Origin: Euglena gracilis
Taxonomy: Eukaryota; Euglenida; Euglenophyceae; Euglenales
NCBI GenBank assembly: GCA_039621445.1
Contig: CP154955.1
Location: 15,002,465 to 15,066,464, forward strand
DNA length: 64,000 nt
Direction: 5' to 3'
Below the pieces are notes generated by a model. It was not told the DNA's origin, searched no databases, and saw nothing but the letters and a program-made list of their open reading frames with translations. A program made the position numbers and the translations under genes. This document shows, in pieces, positions 41,926 through 54,417 of this stretch (positions are counted from its first letter, which is position 1; each line of letters starts with the position of its first letter).

Positions 41926-42245
41926 GTGTGTATGTGCATGTGTATGTGCATGTGTGTGTGCGTATACATGTATTTCTGTGTGTGTGTGTATTTGGATGCG
42001 CATATATGCATGTGGCATGTGAATGTGTATGTGTTGCACACGTGATTGTGTATGTGTTTGGGTGTGTGCAGATGTATGTTTCTGTGTGCATGCGCAAATG
42101 CATGAGTATGTGCATGTGTATGAATACGTATATGGGCATGTGTTTGTGTGTGCACATATACGCACATATGTATGTAGATATGTGTAAAAAAACAACAACA
42201 TGTATGTATGTATGTATGTATGTATGTATGTATGTATGTGTTTGT
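41545..42245. repeat. (TATGTG)n hexanucleotide satellite then (TATG)n
   Basis: About 700 bp of TATGTG with CGTA and TGTG variants, ending in TATG repeats and GGATGGATGGATGGATG. No coding content. Confidence 0.97.
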
Positions 42246-42404
42246 GTATGGATGGATGGATGGATGAAAACGGTCAAAAGCTCTTTTCTGGTTTTTCGGT
42301 TTAGTTTTTGGCCACGTGGGGGGGGAATCAGAAGGTTATGATAGGTATTGGGGGGGGGGGCTGTTGGACCAGGGTGTGACGTAGAGCTGAGCTCTTTGGG
42401 AGAC

Positions 42405-42535
42405 CACCCCGGCCCGGCCCGGCGGCCCGGCCGGCGGCCCGGCGGCCTGGCCGGCGGCGGGTCGGCCCGGCCGGCGGCCCGGCGGCCCGGCTGGCGGCCC
42501 GGCCGGCGGCCCGGCGGCCAGGCCCGGCTGGCGGG
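42405..42535. repeat. GC-only tandem repeat GGCGGCCCGGCC
   Basis: About 130 bp of imperfect 11-12-bp units, nearly all G and C, with dense CpG. Confidence 0.9.
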
Positions 42536-42815
42536 TCGAAAAACGCTCATTTTCGGCTCAAAAACAGGTTTTACAGGTCCTGGAGGCCCAAAAACATTGT
42601 TCTGGGCAACATTTTTTTTCGATTTTTTCGATTTTTTTTGGCCGGTTTTGACCCAAAGTCAATTGGTTGGTGGCCCAAAACGGGGCGCTGGAGGGTCGAA
42701 AAACGCTCATTTTTGGCTCGAAAACACTTTTTTCGGGTCCGGGAGGTCAAAAATCATGGTTTTGGGCAAAAAAAAATTTTTTGGATTTTTTGACTTTTTG
42801 ACCCAAAAAAAATGG
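42535..42815. repeat. Diverged tandem duplication of about 160 bp
   Basis: GTCGAAAAACGCTCATTTT starts both units (42535 and 42694). They share TTGGCTC-AAAACA, GGTCC-GGAGG and TTGACCCAAA. Confidence 0.8.
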
Positions 42816-42880
42816 CTAAGTCCCACCGGCCGGTGGGGCGGGCCCCAGCCAGCCAGGGGGAGGGGGGGGGTCCGGGTCGG

Positions 42881-42959
42881 AAATTTTTTTTTCGCTCAAA
42901 AACACTTTTTTTGATGTTCTGAAGTGAGAAAAAGTGCTTTTGAGCGAAAAAATTTTTTT
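42881..42959. repeat. Long hairpin, arms about 30 bp
   Basis: TTTTCGCTCAAAAACAC on the left pairs with GTGCTTTTGAGCGAAAA on the right, across an 18-base loop. Confidence 0.85.
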
Positions 42960-43119
42960 CAAAATTTTGGGTCCCGACCTGCCACCCGACCCCCCCTCGC
43001 CCAGCGGGCGCCTGCAGGGGTCCCCGAATACCCAAAACTGGCCCGAAATCGCGCAACCAGACCCCGGGAACCCCAAAAAACGGTCAAACCCCCCCCCTAA
43101 ACCTAATGATTGACCCCCT

Positions 43120-43259
43120 GGTTTGGGTTCAAACTCCCCGTCTAGCCCGAGATACGGCCAATTTACGGTTTCGGCCCCGAAATGGCCAGAACTGGCCAAA
43201 CTGGCCCAAAACCCCCAAAACGGCCGTATCTCGGGCTAGGCGAGGAGTCGGCCCAAACC
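43120..43259. repeat. Inverted repeat with perfect 17-bp core
   Basis: TAGCCCGAGATACGGCC (43143-43159) and its exact complement (43222-43238), extended outward to about 39 bp imperfectly. Confidence 0.9.
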
Positions 43260-43755
43260 GCGCATACCGATCGATCGGGCGTTCCAACGTCGTCAAATAA
43301 GGTCGCCATCACTTTTCCTCAACTCCGCAGCGTTTTCGAGATATTTTGAATTTTTCGATTTTTGGACCCCCCCAAAAACCTGCAATTTCCCCGAAAAAAA
43401 AAACGGTACGCAACTTTTTTGCTCGGGCCCGATCTCCGAACTGGCGGGGAGTTCGGGCTATTCCGGGGGTGCTTGAGCAACCTGGGACCGTCTCCTAACC
43501 TATAGGATATTCATTTTGGGGACCCGGAAATTTGGTCATATCGATAATCCGCGGGACTCCCTGCCTACCCAGGGGGGGGGGGGGGGGCGGGGGGGGGGGG
43601 CGGGGGGGTAAGGGGGGGGGGGGTGGGGGGGGGGTCGTCCCAAACCGGTTGCTTCGCTCTTACTCTAAAGCTGCGACCCCTATTTAACTGCCAAAAGCGA
43701 CAAAAATTGTGGGTTTTTTTAACTTGCGGAACTTGGAACTACCCTCACTTAGGGG

Positions 43756-43768
43756 GATGGATGGATGG

Positions 43769-43804
<36 letters not shown>

Positions 43805-43915
43805 ATGGATGGATGGATGGATGGATGGATGGATGGATGATGGATGGATGGATGGATGGATGGATGGATGGATGGATGGATGGATGGATGGATGGATGGA
43901 TGGATGGATGGATGT
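43756..43915. repeat. (GGAT)n tetranucleotide array
   Basis: About 160 bp, one ACGG and one GATGAT interruption. Confidence 0.97.
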
Positions 43916-43957
43916 GTAATTTATATGCATGTTCAGATGGACAAGTATATGTGTGTA

Positions 43958-44707
<750 letters not shown>

Positions 44708-44959
44708 CCGCCTGCCTTTGTGCAAGCAACTGCACAGCTGCATGCACTTGTGCGCAACTTTGGGAGATGCCGGGTGAGCCACATCCATTTTTTACTTCTC
44801 TTAGTAAATCCGCAAAAAATAGGAATAGGGGGCTTTTGACACGGCAGGGATATGAAGACTTTCAAACTGAGTATGTACATACATATGCATAAACTCCTTC
44901 ATTCATATGTTGTACATACGACGCAATAAAAAATATACACATACTACATGTTGAAAATA

Positions 44960-45625
44960 CTATGATCAAAAAACTCCAACTGACGTGCTGCAATGCATGC
45001 TGGCTTGCCCCAGCTTTCACACCGATTTCTTTGGCTGCCAATATTTGTGGTCAGCATCATTTTGCTATTTACGAACCAGTGACAAACAGACTTTGCAGCC
45101 AGGACCCTTTGTCAGGTGGAACGATTCTGAAATGGCTTTCTGACCCTGCTCTTTATTTCCTTCCCCCAACAAGAGTGCCCAATTTCCCTCCCTCTCCAAA
45201 TGCATTCCTTCACCTTCCTACATTTGGACATTGGAATTGGAAGTCAAAATTAAGGATACCCCACTGGTTAGGAAAGGAGCCCATCCAGACGCGCTTCACA
45301 TCCCCCAGGGCCTTCTCCCTTCCCAACCTTCCCCTCACCCCCCCCCGCTCTCTTCCGTCCCCTACGAACTCAATGCATCCATCCATATATCCTGGGCAAC
45401 AACATGGCATCTGCCTCCCTCATCCTCACCCAAGGGATAATCCAACACACAAGCCATATGGCATGGTGTGTGAAGTAAGCTGAAATCGAAACACCAACAC
45501 ACCAGTTGGCCCTCCAGGACTGAAGGAATTTTGGAAAACTAGACCTGAAGGGTGGGTGGGGTGTCGGAGGTGGGTCGCCCAGGGACGTGGTGGGGGGGGT
45601 CGACCCAGGAGGTGAGGGGATACCC
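44960..45625. other. Anonymous stretch without supported gene
   Basis: It holds an open plus-strand frame of 173 codons at 44962-45483 with no recognisable domain or codon bias, then poly-G sequence and a GGGGGGGTCGACCC motif. Confidence 0.4.
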
Positions 45626-46079
45626 CTTATGAGCCAAAAGAACTGACTCGACTTTTTAAGTGATGTTTAAGGATCCTGCCTCGAGGATAATCGCACAGAA
45701 GTTTGCAGATATTGGGTTTGGCATCTTTGCCAAGATGATGTGACGTGAGGATATGAGGACAGTGAGGAAAAGGGATATGAGGACAGGGAGAAAATATTAA
45801 TAAACCCGTATCAGCAAAAGGCAAGGAAAGAACAAGCCCACCCACCACAAAACACCCTTGACAGGGGAGGACAAAAAAAACAACGTTGGACAAAATTGGG
45901 ATGGTTCTAAATTTGCTGGTGATTTTGAAATACAAACACATTGTATGTGGTTCTTGCTTTCCAACTCTTGCATGACTTGGATGACTTGCATGACTTGATA
46001 GCGACTTGGAGTCTTTGTGAGTAACAACCTACACACTGATTTCTGTTCGGCTGCCGAATGGGATGGGGGCCAAGCATAC

Positions 46080-46187
46080 CGAGGTCAGCACGAGTGAGTC
46101 ATGCAACTGGTGGAGGGTGTGAAGGCAGCTCTCTACCATGTCTGACTTGATGCTACAGTCGTCCACCCACCGCTGAATTTTGCCCAC
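46080..46187 (-). CDS. Internal exon, unassigned
   Basis: The exon starts after CCCCAG and ends at a TCG|GTATGC donor, 36 codons in phase 0. It reads VGKIQRWVDDCSIKSDMVES, then CLHTLHQLHDSLVLTS. The splice sites and helical composition look genuine, but no family is recognised. A further minus-strand fragment with DAKPNICKLLCDYPRG and a stop at 45627 lies downstream, but its phase does not match directly. Confidence 0.45.
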
Positions 46188-47154
46188 CTGGGGAGTGGTG
46201 CCATCGACAGTGCAAAGGAGGTGAGAGAGAGGAGGGCAGATACAAAGGGATGACAACCAGAGCCTGACACAAATGTGGGGGGGGGGACTTAAAAAACTTA
46301 ATGCGACACTTCCTGTTGGCTGGAACTGAGTTGGCCCATTCAAAGCCATCAATAATAATAGACACCAGAAACCTCTCTCGGTGCCAATCCAAATAAATTG
46401 GTGCTGGGATTTAGATCAGCAACGGAAGACCTGCATTTGAATTTCAAAAATTCGGAGCAGCTGGGAGCAGAGGAACAAAAAGAAGGACCTCGAAAAAACC
46501 CCAGGGTGGGAATCAAAAACCAACTCAATAAGCAAAGAAAAATCAACATAAAAAGTGTAGGTTGTGTGTGAATTACCTTGGGACGTCCTGGGATGTACAC
46601 ATTTCTGATGCAGAGGACTTAAATTTCTCACCTTCACCTCCCCTGCATTTTCCTTGCGCACTATTTTTTTATCATGCAATACCTCGCAACCTTTGAGCAA
46701 TCAATCAGAAGGTTTTCAACCAAAAAACGAACATACAAACAAAAGAATCTCTTTGCATCCTATTTCAAAAACAAATCCAAAAAGCAAAAGAAGGAAAAAA
46801 ATTACACAGTCAAAGAAAGGGCAATGCAAACTTGTTCGAATGCCCAGTTGCACACCCTAATATTTGCAACATAATGCAACAACTTTAAATTGAAAAAAAA
46901 ATGTCCAAAAAAGGGTTCATGCAGCTTCAGGATGCCTGGGACTTGTGGAAAAAGAGCAATTTCCCTGTGAAATCACCCTCAAACATTGCAAAATTGGGAG
47001 GTCAAAATAAGCAAAAAAAGATGCAAAAAATGCACATTTTTCCACACATTGTTATAACGTAAAAAATGAAAATATATGCAAAAAATATATGCTTCAAGAT
47101 TCTGGTTTTGCAGAAAAACGCACTTTGCACGCTACCGCCCCCCCCCATGCACAC

Positions 47155-47243
47155 CTGACGCTTCAGCAACTCCACTCGGAACTCCTCCTTTGCCTCCTTC
47201 AGCTCGCCATGTACATGGTCATCATCACGCAAACCCACTTGTC
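47155..47243 (-). CDS. Charged helical exon, unassigned
   Basis: Reads RDDDHVHGELKEAKEEFRVE, then LLKRQ, up to a CAG|GTGTGC donor. Coiled-coil-like composition. The acceptor phase does not fit the zinc-finger exon simply, so either an exon is missing or the junction is atypical. Confidence 0.4.
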
Positions 47244-47542
47244 GCCGGGCTGGACAAACACCCCGGAAAACAATGGGAAAATATGGGGAATGCGTCAGGA
47301 TTGAAACCAACCAAATTAAAAAGCCCCCTTGGCGACTTCGGTTCAATTATGAGAGGAATGAACTCCCCCCGCCCAACTCAACAGCACATTTGTGGCACAC
47401 AACAACACACAACACCACACAACACCACACAACACCACACAACAACACATAACAACGGACATTTGCAGTACAACAGCACACAAAGGTGCTGAGAGCGAAA
47501 CCGCCTTGGGGGGCACATTCTGCAAGGAGGGGCATGGCCCAC

Positions 47543-47638
47543 GTGCCCGTCGAGGGCGGCGGCGGTGTTGCACTCCCGCTGGCAGAAGTGGCAGACGAAC
47601 GGCCCCCGCACCGGCCCGGCCATACCGGCGCAGCGCCC
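47543..47638 (-). CDS. Exon with a C2H2-type zinc finger
   Basis: The exon follows CCACCAG in phase 0. It reads GRCAGMAGPVRGPF, then VCHFCQRECNTAAALDGH. The Cys-X2-Cys-X12-His spacing fits a C2H2 finger, with the second His supplied either by read-through (VGH) or by the next exon. The GTGGGC donor falls at the first His. It probably continues the same minus-strand gene as the exons at 48.9-51.4 kb. Nucleic-acid or protein binding is inferred from the finger only. Confidence 0.5.
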
Positions 47639-48888
47639 CTGGTGGGCCTGCAGGGACGCCTGTGGTGTGGGGGGGTCATCCGACAGGGTCGGGGCGGGGG
47701 CATCCTGGCAAGCGCTTCTCAGGTACACCGGAGGGTCGCCGTGGGACCAACACGTGTGGTGTTCAACGCAGCACACCGGGGACAGCACAGCGCTGCTGAA
47801 GTGCCCAAATGCTTACTCCCCCCCCACCCACCGACTACCCCTGTCTACCGACCACCACCCGGTCAGGGGTTACAGGTCAGACAGGTCAGTAAGAGGGTGC
47901 GTATGACCCCCCCCCCGGTCGGGATTTAGGAAGGGGGGGGCGGATGCGCCATTTTAAGAGGTTGGGGCCTAAGGGAATGGGTCCAATGGCAGTGCTTTTA
48001 GCCCTTGACAATATTTTTCAAAAAGAAAAGAAGCCCTGGATTTCGAATCCAAGGAATGCAATGAGAGGGGGGGTACCCCATTTCTGTCCCCACTTCACCT
48101 GAGCACCTCTACACCGCGGGCCACGAACATTTGTGGGTGATGATCATTGCGCACATGTGCAACGGTCACCCAGTTCACAAATGTGCACTGTGCATGTGAA
48201 CTGCAATGTGCATCAAACACGCTTCCACACGCAGCCAACATCCGAGTAAATTCTGATGGAACCTTGCAATTTAGGGGCACTCACACTTGCTTGATTGGGG
48301 CGGGGGGCGAGTAGTATAAGGCCAAACTGAACGTCATGTGACACAGTGAACACCGTTGGGCACAGGCAGCGGTGTTCATTAGGAGGTGCAAACCTGCCTG
48401 TTTATATGCATTGAGACATGAATATAAAAGGCCTGTGTACACATCAAACACATTTTTCCAGACGCTCAGAAAAAGTAACCCCCCCAAAAACTCCCAATAA
48501 AATGGACCCCCCCCCCAAAATACCAATTTTCGAAAAAATTGGCGCTTCGTGCCAGACAAATAGGGGAGAATATGCTGAATTGTGTGAAAACTGTCCCAAA
48601 ATGGCAGATTTACCCCCCAAAAAGTCCCATTTTTCAAAAATCCGGTGCTTCCCGCCGGCAGGGTAGGGTCTTATTTATGGGGGGAGTTCATTTCATGGAT
48701 TTTTGCTCGGACCGGCCAGGGGGGTGCATTTTTGGACATTTTGGGGGGTCGAAAATTTTCCAGCAAAAATCCATAAAATGGACCCCCCCCCCATAAGACC
48801 CCCCTCAGGCTTTTCAGCAACCGACCCATGAAATAGACCCGGGTCTTATTTTTTGGGGGGGGGGGGGTTAAGCAGGAACACTGCACAC

Positions 48889-48976
48889 CTGGTCCAGGAA
48901 GCTGTACAAGCACGATAAGCAGTCCCAGGTGATGTTGAAGCGGAATAGCTTCAGGCAGTCCGCCTCTGTGAGGTAC
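48889..48976 (-). CDS. Internal exon, unassigned
   Basis: It starts after TTTGCAG and reads YLTEADCLKLFRFNITWDCL, then SCLYSFLDQ, ending at a CAG|GTGTGC donor in phase 0. Both boundaries are canonical and phase-consistent with the upstream exon and with the zinc-finger exon at 47638. Family not recognised. Confidence 0.55.
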
Positions 48977-49242
48977 CTGCAAACGGGGGCGGGGGCGGAG
49001 GCAGCAGACTGAGGCAGTTGGGGAAAATTCACAACTGTCTCCGTGCCTTTTGCTGGCAGCTGAGTCTTGCGAAACAGGGACCCGAAACCCAAAAATATGA
49101 GATTGTCCCATGGCATATGGCATGAGATTATATGCTGACTCCACTGACACCACAAAACGTGCAACCCCCAAAAATGGGTCGGAGCGATTTCCGGGGCCTT
49201 GGGTCGCCTCTGTTCGTGTTGGGGTGAGGGGGGTGCAGGTAC

Positions 49243-49428
49243 CGGCCGGTCATGCTGCGGCGGGCGCGGCGGCGCTTCATGGCCTCGGTGGGCAGGATGG
49301 GCGGCGGGAACTGCCGGTCCGCGGGGTCCGGGCGGTGGCCGGGCGGCCGGGGCCCGGCGGGGGGCCGGGGCGGGGCCGCGGGCGTTGGGGCACAGGGCGG
49401 GCTGTCCGATGCGGTGGATGGTGGGCAG
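49243..49428 (-). CDS. Internal exon, unassigned (Pro-rich, then basic)
   Basis: In the third minus-strand frame this reads a Pro/Ala-rich stretch, then DRQFPPPILPTEAMKRRRAR and RSMTG. It ends at a CCG|GTACCT donor in phase 2. It joins exactly in phase with the exon at 48976, giving MTGRYLTEADCL across the junction. The 5' boundary is approximate; the preceding intron ends in the GGTCTTAAAGAAT repeat. Confidence 0.5.
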
Positions 49429-49429
49429 G

Positions 49430-49692
49430 GGATTCTTTAAGACCGGGGGGAGGCCCCCCCCCACCCACCCCCTGGGGGGGGCGGGGGGGGGCCCGGGGGA
49501 TCCACTCACTTTTCCCTAAAATCGCCAAAAATCGCGAAAAATAGTAATAGTAATAGCCATTTTCAAAGAAAATTCAGTGCCTTCGGCGCAGAAAAGTATA
49601 TCCCCCCCATGGGGGGACCCCCTGGGGGGGGGGGGGGGGGGCCGGGGGGCCCCCCCGGCGTCCAAGACGGAAAAAAAAACCCCGGATGGTGG
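49430..49692 (-). mobile_element. Intronic element D, copy 3
   Basis: Minus-strand start TTTTTTTTTCCGTCTTGGAC, end CCGGTCTTAAAGAATCCCC. The interior TTCAAAGAAAATTCAGTGCC and TTCGGCGCAGAAAAG corresponds to copy 1. Partial related pieces lie at 2037-2062, 48520-48660 and 62800-62910. Confidence 0.65.
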
Positions 49693-50339
49693 GGGGCTAA
49701 ATCGGTTATTTTTTTGAGACCTGGGGGTCCCCCCACCCAGCCCGGCGCGGACCCTCTCAGGGGGGCTTCTGAGTGAAAGCAAAGGGCTGCGTGCCCGCCT
49801 TATCCCGGTGGTGGAAACGACCTGTGGGTCAGAGTTATCGGCATGGCCAGGGGACGGGAGTTCTGTTTGCTCATGGATGATTCTTAATCGTTGATGGTTC
49901 CCTTCGACAGGCTGGGCTGCTCTGTAGGTTCAGACTTGCGTAAGGTTCAAACTCGTGGTAGTTTCAAATCCGTCCCAAATGATAAACCCCCCGGCGTATT
50001 ACTTGGACACTCGAAATCGGGTCTGGACAGTGAAAGAAAGAGGAGTTATTAGTGGGACCCCCCCTGCGTATTACTTGGACCCTCGAAATCGGGGGCGGGG
50101 GGTGGGTGGGGGGTATAGGTGGGTATTATCTGGGCGGGAAGTCAGAAATCGATCAAAAAAAAACCCTCGACTGTCTCTAATGGTCATTTTGATTTTAATG
50201 GCCCTTTTGAGCTCTTTTTGAAAATGGACGCTTCTGTGTGTTCCTGCGTGACCATGTTGCTCGCTTGGGCAGGGGTTCACTAGCCCTTCATTCAGTGTCT
50301 TGGCTGATCGGTCTGGATGAGGGGCCCCCGGGCCCTCCC

Positions 50340-50457
50340 TGGGCGGCAGCCGCAGCTCGGCCCAGCGGCGGCGGGTGCTGAGCAGCTCCGCCGCCACGCT
50401 GTCGCGCAGGTCCGCATTGCGGATGCCGGTGCGGGGGTCTACAGTGGCATCGCCCCG
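50340..50457 (-). CDS. Internal exon, unassigned
   Basis: It follows a TTCCCAG acceptor and reads RGDATVDPRTGIRNADLRDS, then VAAELLSTRRRWAELRLPPR, a charged and helical segment. The phase agrees with the 51308-51433 exon. No GT donor occurs just after the helical part, so the 3' boundary is uncertain and may be one of the atypical junctions seen elsewhere in the window. Confidence 0.5.
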
Positions 50458-51307
50458 CTGGGAACACGGGATGTGTGGCGGATGCAGCCAAGGTAATGGT
50501 AAAACATGGCACATAGTTACTATTTTCCGTGAATTGTATCATGTAAAATGGCGTGTTCAACAATCTGGCAAGTAACTTCATGCAAGGCACAACATTCGGA
50601 AAATAATGAGAATAAGTATCAGAAAATTACCAAAATAATTGCCAGAATAGAGTTGGAGGAAGAAAATAGAAATGTTCGGTGTAAAAAGTGAATGCAAATA
50701 TGTAATCTGAACATTTGAAAAATATCAGATAAGACTCAGAGAGCTAAATACGAGTGTAGAGACAATTGTGGAAGTGGGCATGTTGTACGGTGCACGACGG
50801 AAACGCGCATGAAAACAGGCACCGACACGGTGCAGTTTTTGTTCTTCTGCAGCTTGCACTATCCCCATACCCAAATGGGAAGTCAGCGTGAATGAATTAC
50901 GAACACTCCGCCTTCCTCCATGGCAGGGGAATGGCCAGCGTTGGGGTCAATGGGCTTCGGCTCTGGCTCCCCCGTCGTCTTGGGATCCTGTGGGACGTCC
51001 GGTGTGTGAGGCATTGTCTTGAGGGGCAAGACAATGCTGATTTTGTAAAAACTTTTCTGAATTTTCAAAAAATTTGCCGTCCAATGGTGCTGCATCGCAC
51101 AAGGGATGCAAAGTGTTGAAATACCCACAACCAATGCACCAATGCATGCACATGACTGCCCGACTCGGACACACAATAGAAAGGTAAAACACATATGCTG
51201 GCACGTTCCGATGCCACGAGGCACACGCGCACATCCACCCACCTACCAGGGTTTTTGGCAATTTTCGCCGTTTTACCACCGCCCAAACCCGCAGGCGGGG
51301 CACACAC

Positions 51308-51433
51308 CCGGGGTTGGGCGGAGGAGGACTGCGGGAGGGGCCGGGCCGCGAGGGGTGGGGCGGGGCGGGGCGGGGGCGGCTTGTTGACGAGCTTCATGGC
51401 CTTGGAGGCGAACTGTGACCACCACGCGTGCAT
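51308..51433 (-). CDS. Possible first coding exon of an unrecognised gene
   Basis: The ATG at 51433 opens MHAWWSQFASKAMKLVNKPP, continues Pro-rich, and ends AQPR at a CGG|GTGTGT donor in phase 0. The next minus-strand exon (50457) accepts in phase 0. The ATG is a candidate start only; the frame is open upstream. Confidence 0.4.
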
Positions 51434-52681
51434 GCCCGCCGGGGGCACGGCACCGACCGGGGGGACCCCCCTGAGAGGGGCGGGAGGCGGAGCCGCGTGT
51501 CTGAAGGTGCCCCCATACTAGTTTGCCCCTGAAGATGACCCATCCGGAAAGCCATGCCAGCGGGACAAGTGCAGGTGGTAGTCAGTGATTAGTTGCAGGT
51601 GGTTCCACTGCGGAGGAGGAGGTGTTCAACGCCTACTCCCCCCCCGAAACTGTCACCAGACAAATTGACCAGGGCCAACCATGCACTGGTGAGAGGTGGA
51701 CCAGCGTGGGGGACCTGTTTCCAGTTTTCTGGCAGGACCCTGGCCTGGTTCTCGGGCATGGCATTTCCCCCGGGGGTAAACACACACGTGTGAGGCGCCT
51801 TTTGCAAGAAGAACTGTGAGAATGCCATTTTTGCGGAGACCAAGAAAAATGCTGATTAGAATGACGCTGATTGATGGACAGGTTTTCAACTGAGTATATA
51901 AAGCCCTTCAAACGTGAACTCTGGGAGTTTTGAAATCCTCGAAAAATACAGAATTGGGGGGTATTCCACACCGGGAGTTCAGTTGTGTGTTAATTTGGCT
52001 TTCAAATTCAACCAACTGGGGCCCTGGACGCCGAGCTGGGGTGTAGCCCATCCTCTGTGGCGGTGGACGAGGCGTACCCGTCATACAGGTGCGTGACATC
52101 TCCGCTTGTGAGGGCCGCAGGGGCCTGATCAAGATTGGTCCTGTTACAAATGTTTGAATCTAACCCACCAGGACTGCCCCCCAATTAAAATTTTTTCTTC
52201 GGGTGACATTACGTCCTCGGGGGGGGGGGGCATGAGAGAGAAATCCTCCCTTTGTGCCTTTTCCTGGCTGGTTTACAAGAACCTGGGGGAGGGGGGGGCT
52301 ATGGGGCACCACCGCTATCCGACGCATAGCGGGTTCAGACCCGACCCAAGCCCCTTCACAATTGCATTTTTGGGCACCTGGCACCTCGGGGGGGGTTTAA
52401 GCACTTCCCGGGGGGATCTTCCTGAGATGAAATGAAATGAAATGAAATGAGCCTGGCAAATGAAGCTGCCGTGCAGAAAGACACCACTGCAAAGGTTTCT
52501 GTGGTGGCTGCGAGAGGAGGGGGGGGGGGGGCAGTCGGTTTCCCGCATTCGCTGCTGAAGACGCAATGGTCAACGATGCAGCATGGCACGGATGAGGTTT
52601 GGGGGCATATGTGCCCCTTGGCCGACCCTGAGCCCCCAGGCCCCTGCCTGGCGGTGCGCTGAGCAGGCCCCTGGCCCTGAC

Positions 52682-52768
52682 CCTCCGGCCACCACCAATC
52701 GTCGGTGTCCGAAGAAGGCTGCAGGGTGCGGCTCCCGGGGACCTTGGGGGTCACCGGCAGTGCAAGTC
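52682..52768 (-). CDS. Exon of a duplicated-exon pair (copy 1), motif TPKVPGS...WWWPE
   Basis: It starts after a GCGGAG acceptor. It reads LPVTPKVPGSRTLQPSSDTD and DWWWPE and ends at GG|GTCAGG. It is clearly related at DNA and protein level to the exon at 54418-54533, with the same frame and the same splice position after the WWPE motif. No known domain. It may be one unit of a repeated linear motif in a larger minus-strand protein. Confidence 0.45.
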
Positions 52769-53395
52769 CTCCGCGTTGGCGGGGGGGGGGGAGGGGGGGG
52801 AGGTGGCGGGGGAGGACCCTGACCGCAGACGCATGTGCATGTCCGCCGCACCGGCGGACACCAGCTCGCACAAGCAACCCGCAGACACACGGACAAAAAC
52901 ACAGGCAGAGGAAGCCAGACTGATTCAAGGTAGGAGCATACAAAACACACATGGAGAGCACACACACAGAGAGAGAGGGCAACGTTTCAGGGAAGGACTT
53001 GAATGGGCCACGCCGCACTGCTTCTTCACCGGCTCGGGGGGCGATGGGACCACACGCCACAGGGGGTGAGGCCAGAGCTCTGCACTGGAACTATTTTAGC
53101 GGCATGTTTGTGCATGCGCGTCCGGGTCTGTGTGATGTGTGCGTGCGAGCGTGAGCGTGCGTGCATGTGTAAGCATGCCCTTGTGTGCGTGAATGCGTGC
53201 GTGTGTGCATGTGCGTGTACGTGTGAATGCGCGTGGGTCGGGCATTGGGTGGGTAGGCGCCATGGCACGGCATTCCTCCGTGAATGCCGTTCGTCACATC
53301 TGGTCCAATGTTGAGCCTTGTCATGTTTGGGTTTTAACGGACTTCTGGGGAAGTTGCCTTCGACCAAGTTAGTGCGTACAGAGGGGTAGGTTGAT

Positions 53396-53450
53396 GAGTG
53401 CGGGCATCATCGCACTCATGATGCCCGCACTCATGAGCGGGCATCATGAG
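53396..53450. repeat. Perfect 15-bp hairpin plus third partial copy
   Basis: GAGTGCGGGCATCAT, loop CGCACTC, ATGATGCCCGCACTC, then ATGAGCGGGCATCATGAG. Confidence 0.95.
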
Positions 53451-53712
53451 TCCAAGGCCAAGAGACCAATTTCCCAGGCCAGATGGGAGCTGGCCTGACT
53501 CCCAAAGAGGCAAACTGCTGTTTGTAAAGGGGATAAAAAAACCTCCAAATTCCTGGAAATTTTTCAAAAAGGTGCAAAAAAACCCCTGACCTTTTTGGAC
53601 CAATTTTAAGGAGAAGGGAATTGGCGGGTATGGAGGGAGAGGCCTCGAGGCCTCAAAGGGGGGAGGGGGGGTACGTTTGCAGGCACTTTTTCTCGGGTGG
53701 CATTTTTTCCAG

Positions 53713-53919
53713 ACCTCCGCAGAATTGTTCGGCTCCAAACGGATGGCAGGGCTCTATATGCCGAGCTGCGGGACGGTGGCGCTTCCGTGAAAGTGGTGGA
53801 GGAGGAGGAGGCAGCGGCGGCGGTGTCGAACAGGTCTGCCCCAGCCCCTTCCCCATCCCATCCCCATCCCGCAGCGGCAGCGCCCGCAGGGACCCGTGCA
53901 CAGTCTGAGCCACCTCCAC
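53713..53919 (+). CDS. Plus-strand exon candidate, unassigned
   Basis: After a strong TTTTTTCCAG acceptor it reads LRRIVRLQTDGRALYAELRD, then GGASVKVVEEEEAAA and an Ala/Pro tail. The coding look is good and the opposite strand is poorer, but no donor is certain, and every firm gene in the window is on the other strand. Confidence 0.35.
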
Positions 53920-53937
53920 CCTTGGGTTCATTCATGC

Positions 53938-54172
53938 GGAAAAGTTGGGAAAATAGCAGAAATTGCGGAAATTGCGGAAATTGCGGGAAAATTGCAGAAA
54001 TTGCGCAAATTGCGGAAATTGCGCAAATTGCGCAAATTGCGGAAATTGCAGGGAAATTGCGCAAATTGCGGAAATTGCAGGGAAATTGCGCAAATTGCGG
54101 AAATTGCGCAAATTGCGGAAATTGCGCAAATTGCGCAAATTGCGGAAATTGCAGGTATCAATTTCCCCACCA
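53938..54172. repeat. 9-bp tandem array ATTGCGGAA/ATTGCGCAA, repeat family C copy 2
   Basis: About 23 units, ending ATTGCAGGTATCAATTTCCC, nearly the same terminus as at 24.15 kb. Confidence 0.9.
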
Positions 54173-54417
54173 CCTGCTCGTTGGACTGGGCCATCTTGTG
54201 GATGGGCCATTTTGACTCCAACGGCCCAAAGGAGGGGGCAACGAGCCACCAAGCCAAATGCCGGGGGGGGGGGGGTGAACGAGCTGGGGGGGATGGATAT
54301 GAAGTGGTCTCCCTGCGACCTTTGTGCAAGGGGGAGGCTGCCTTAATGACTGTCAGTGAACGGAGGACCCTTCTGTGGCACGGGTGGAAATGGTCTGAAA
54401 CAGACGGGACTCTGTAC

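Noticed and set aside
44962-45483. 173-codon plus-strand ORF
   Set aside because: Longest non-repeat ORF, but no domain, weak codon bias and no splice context; kept only as an anonymous stretch.
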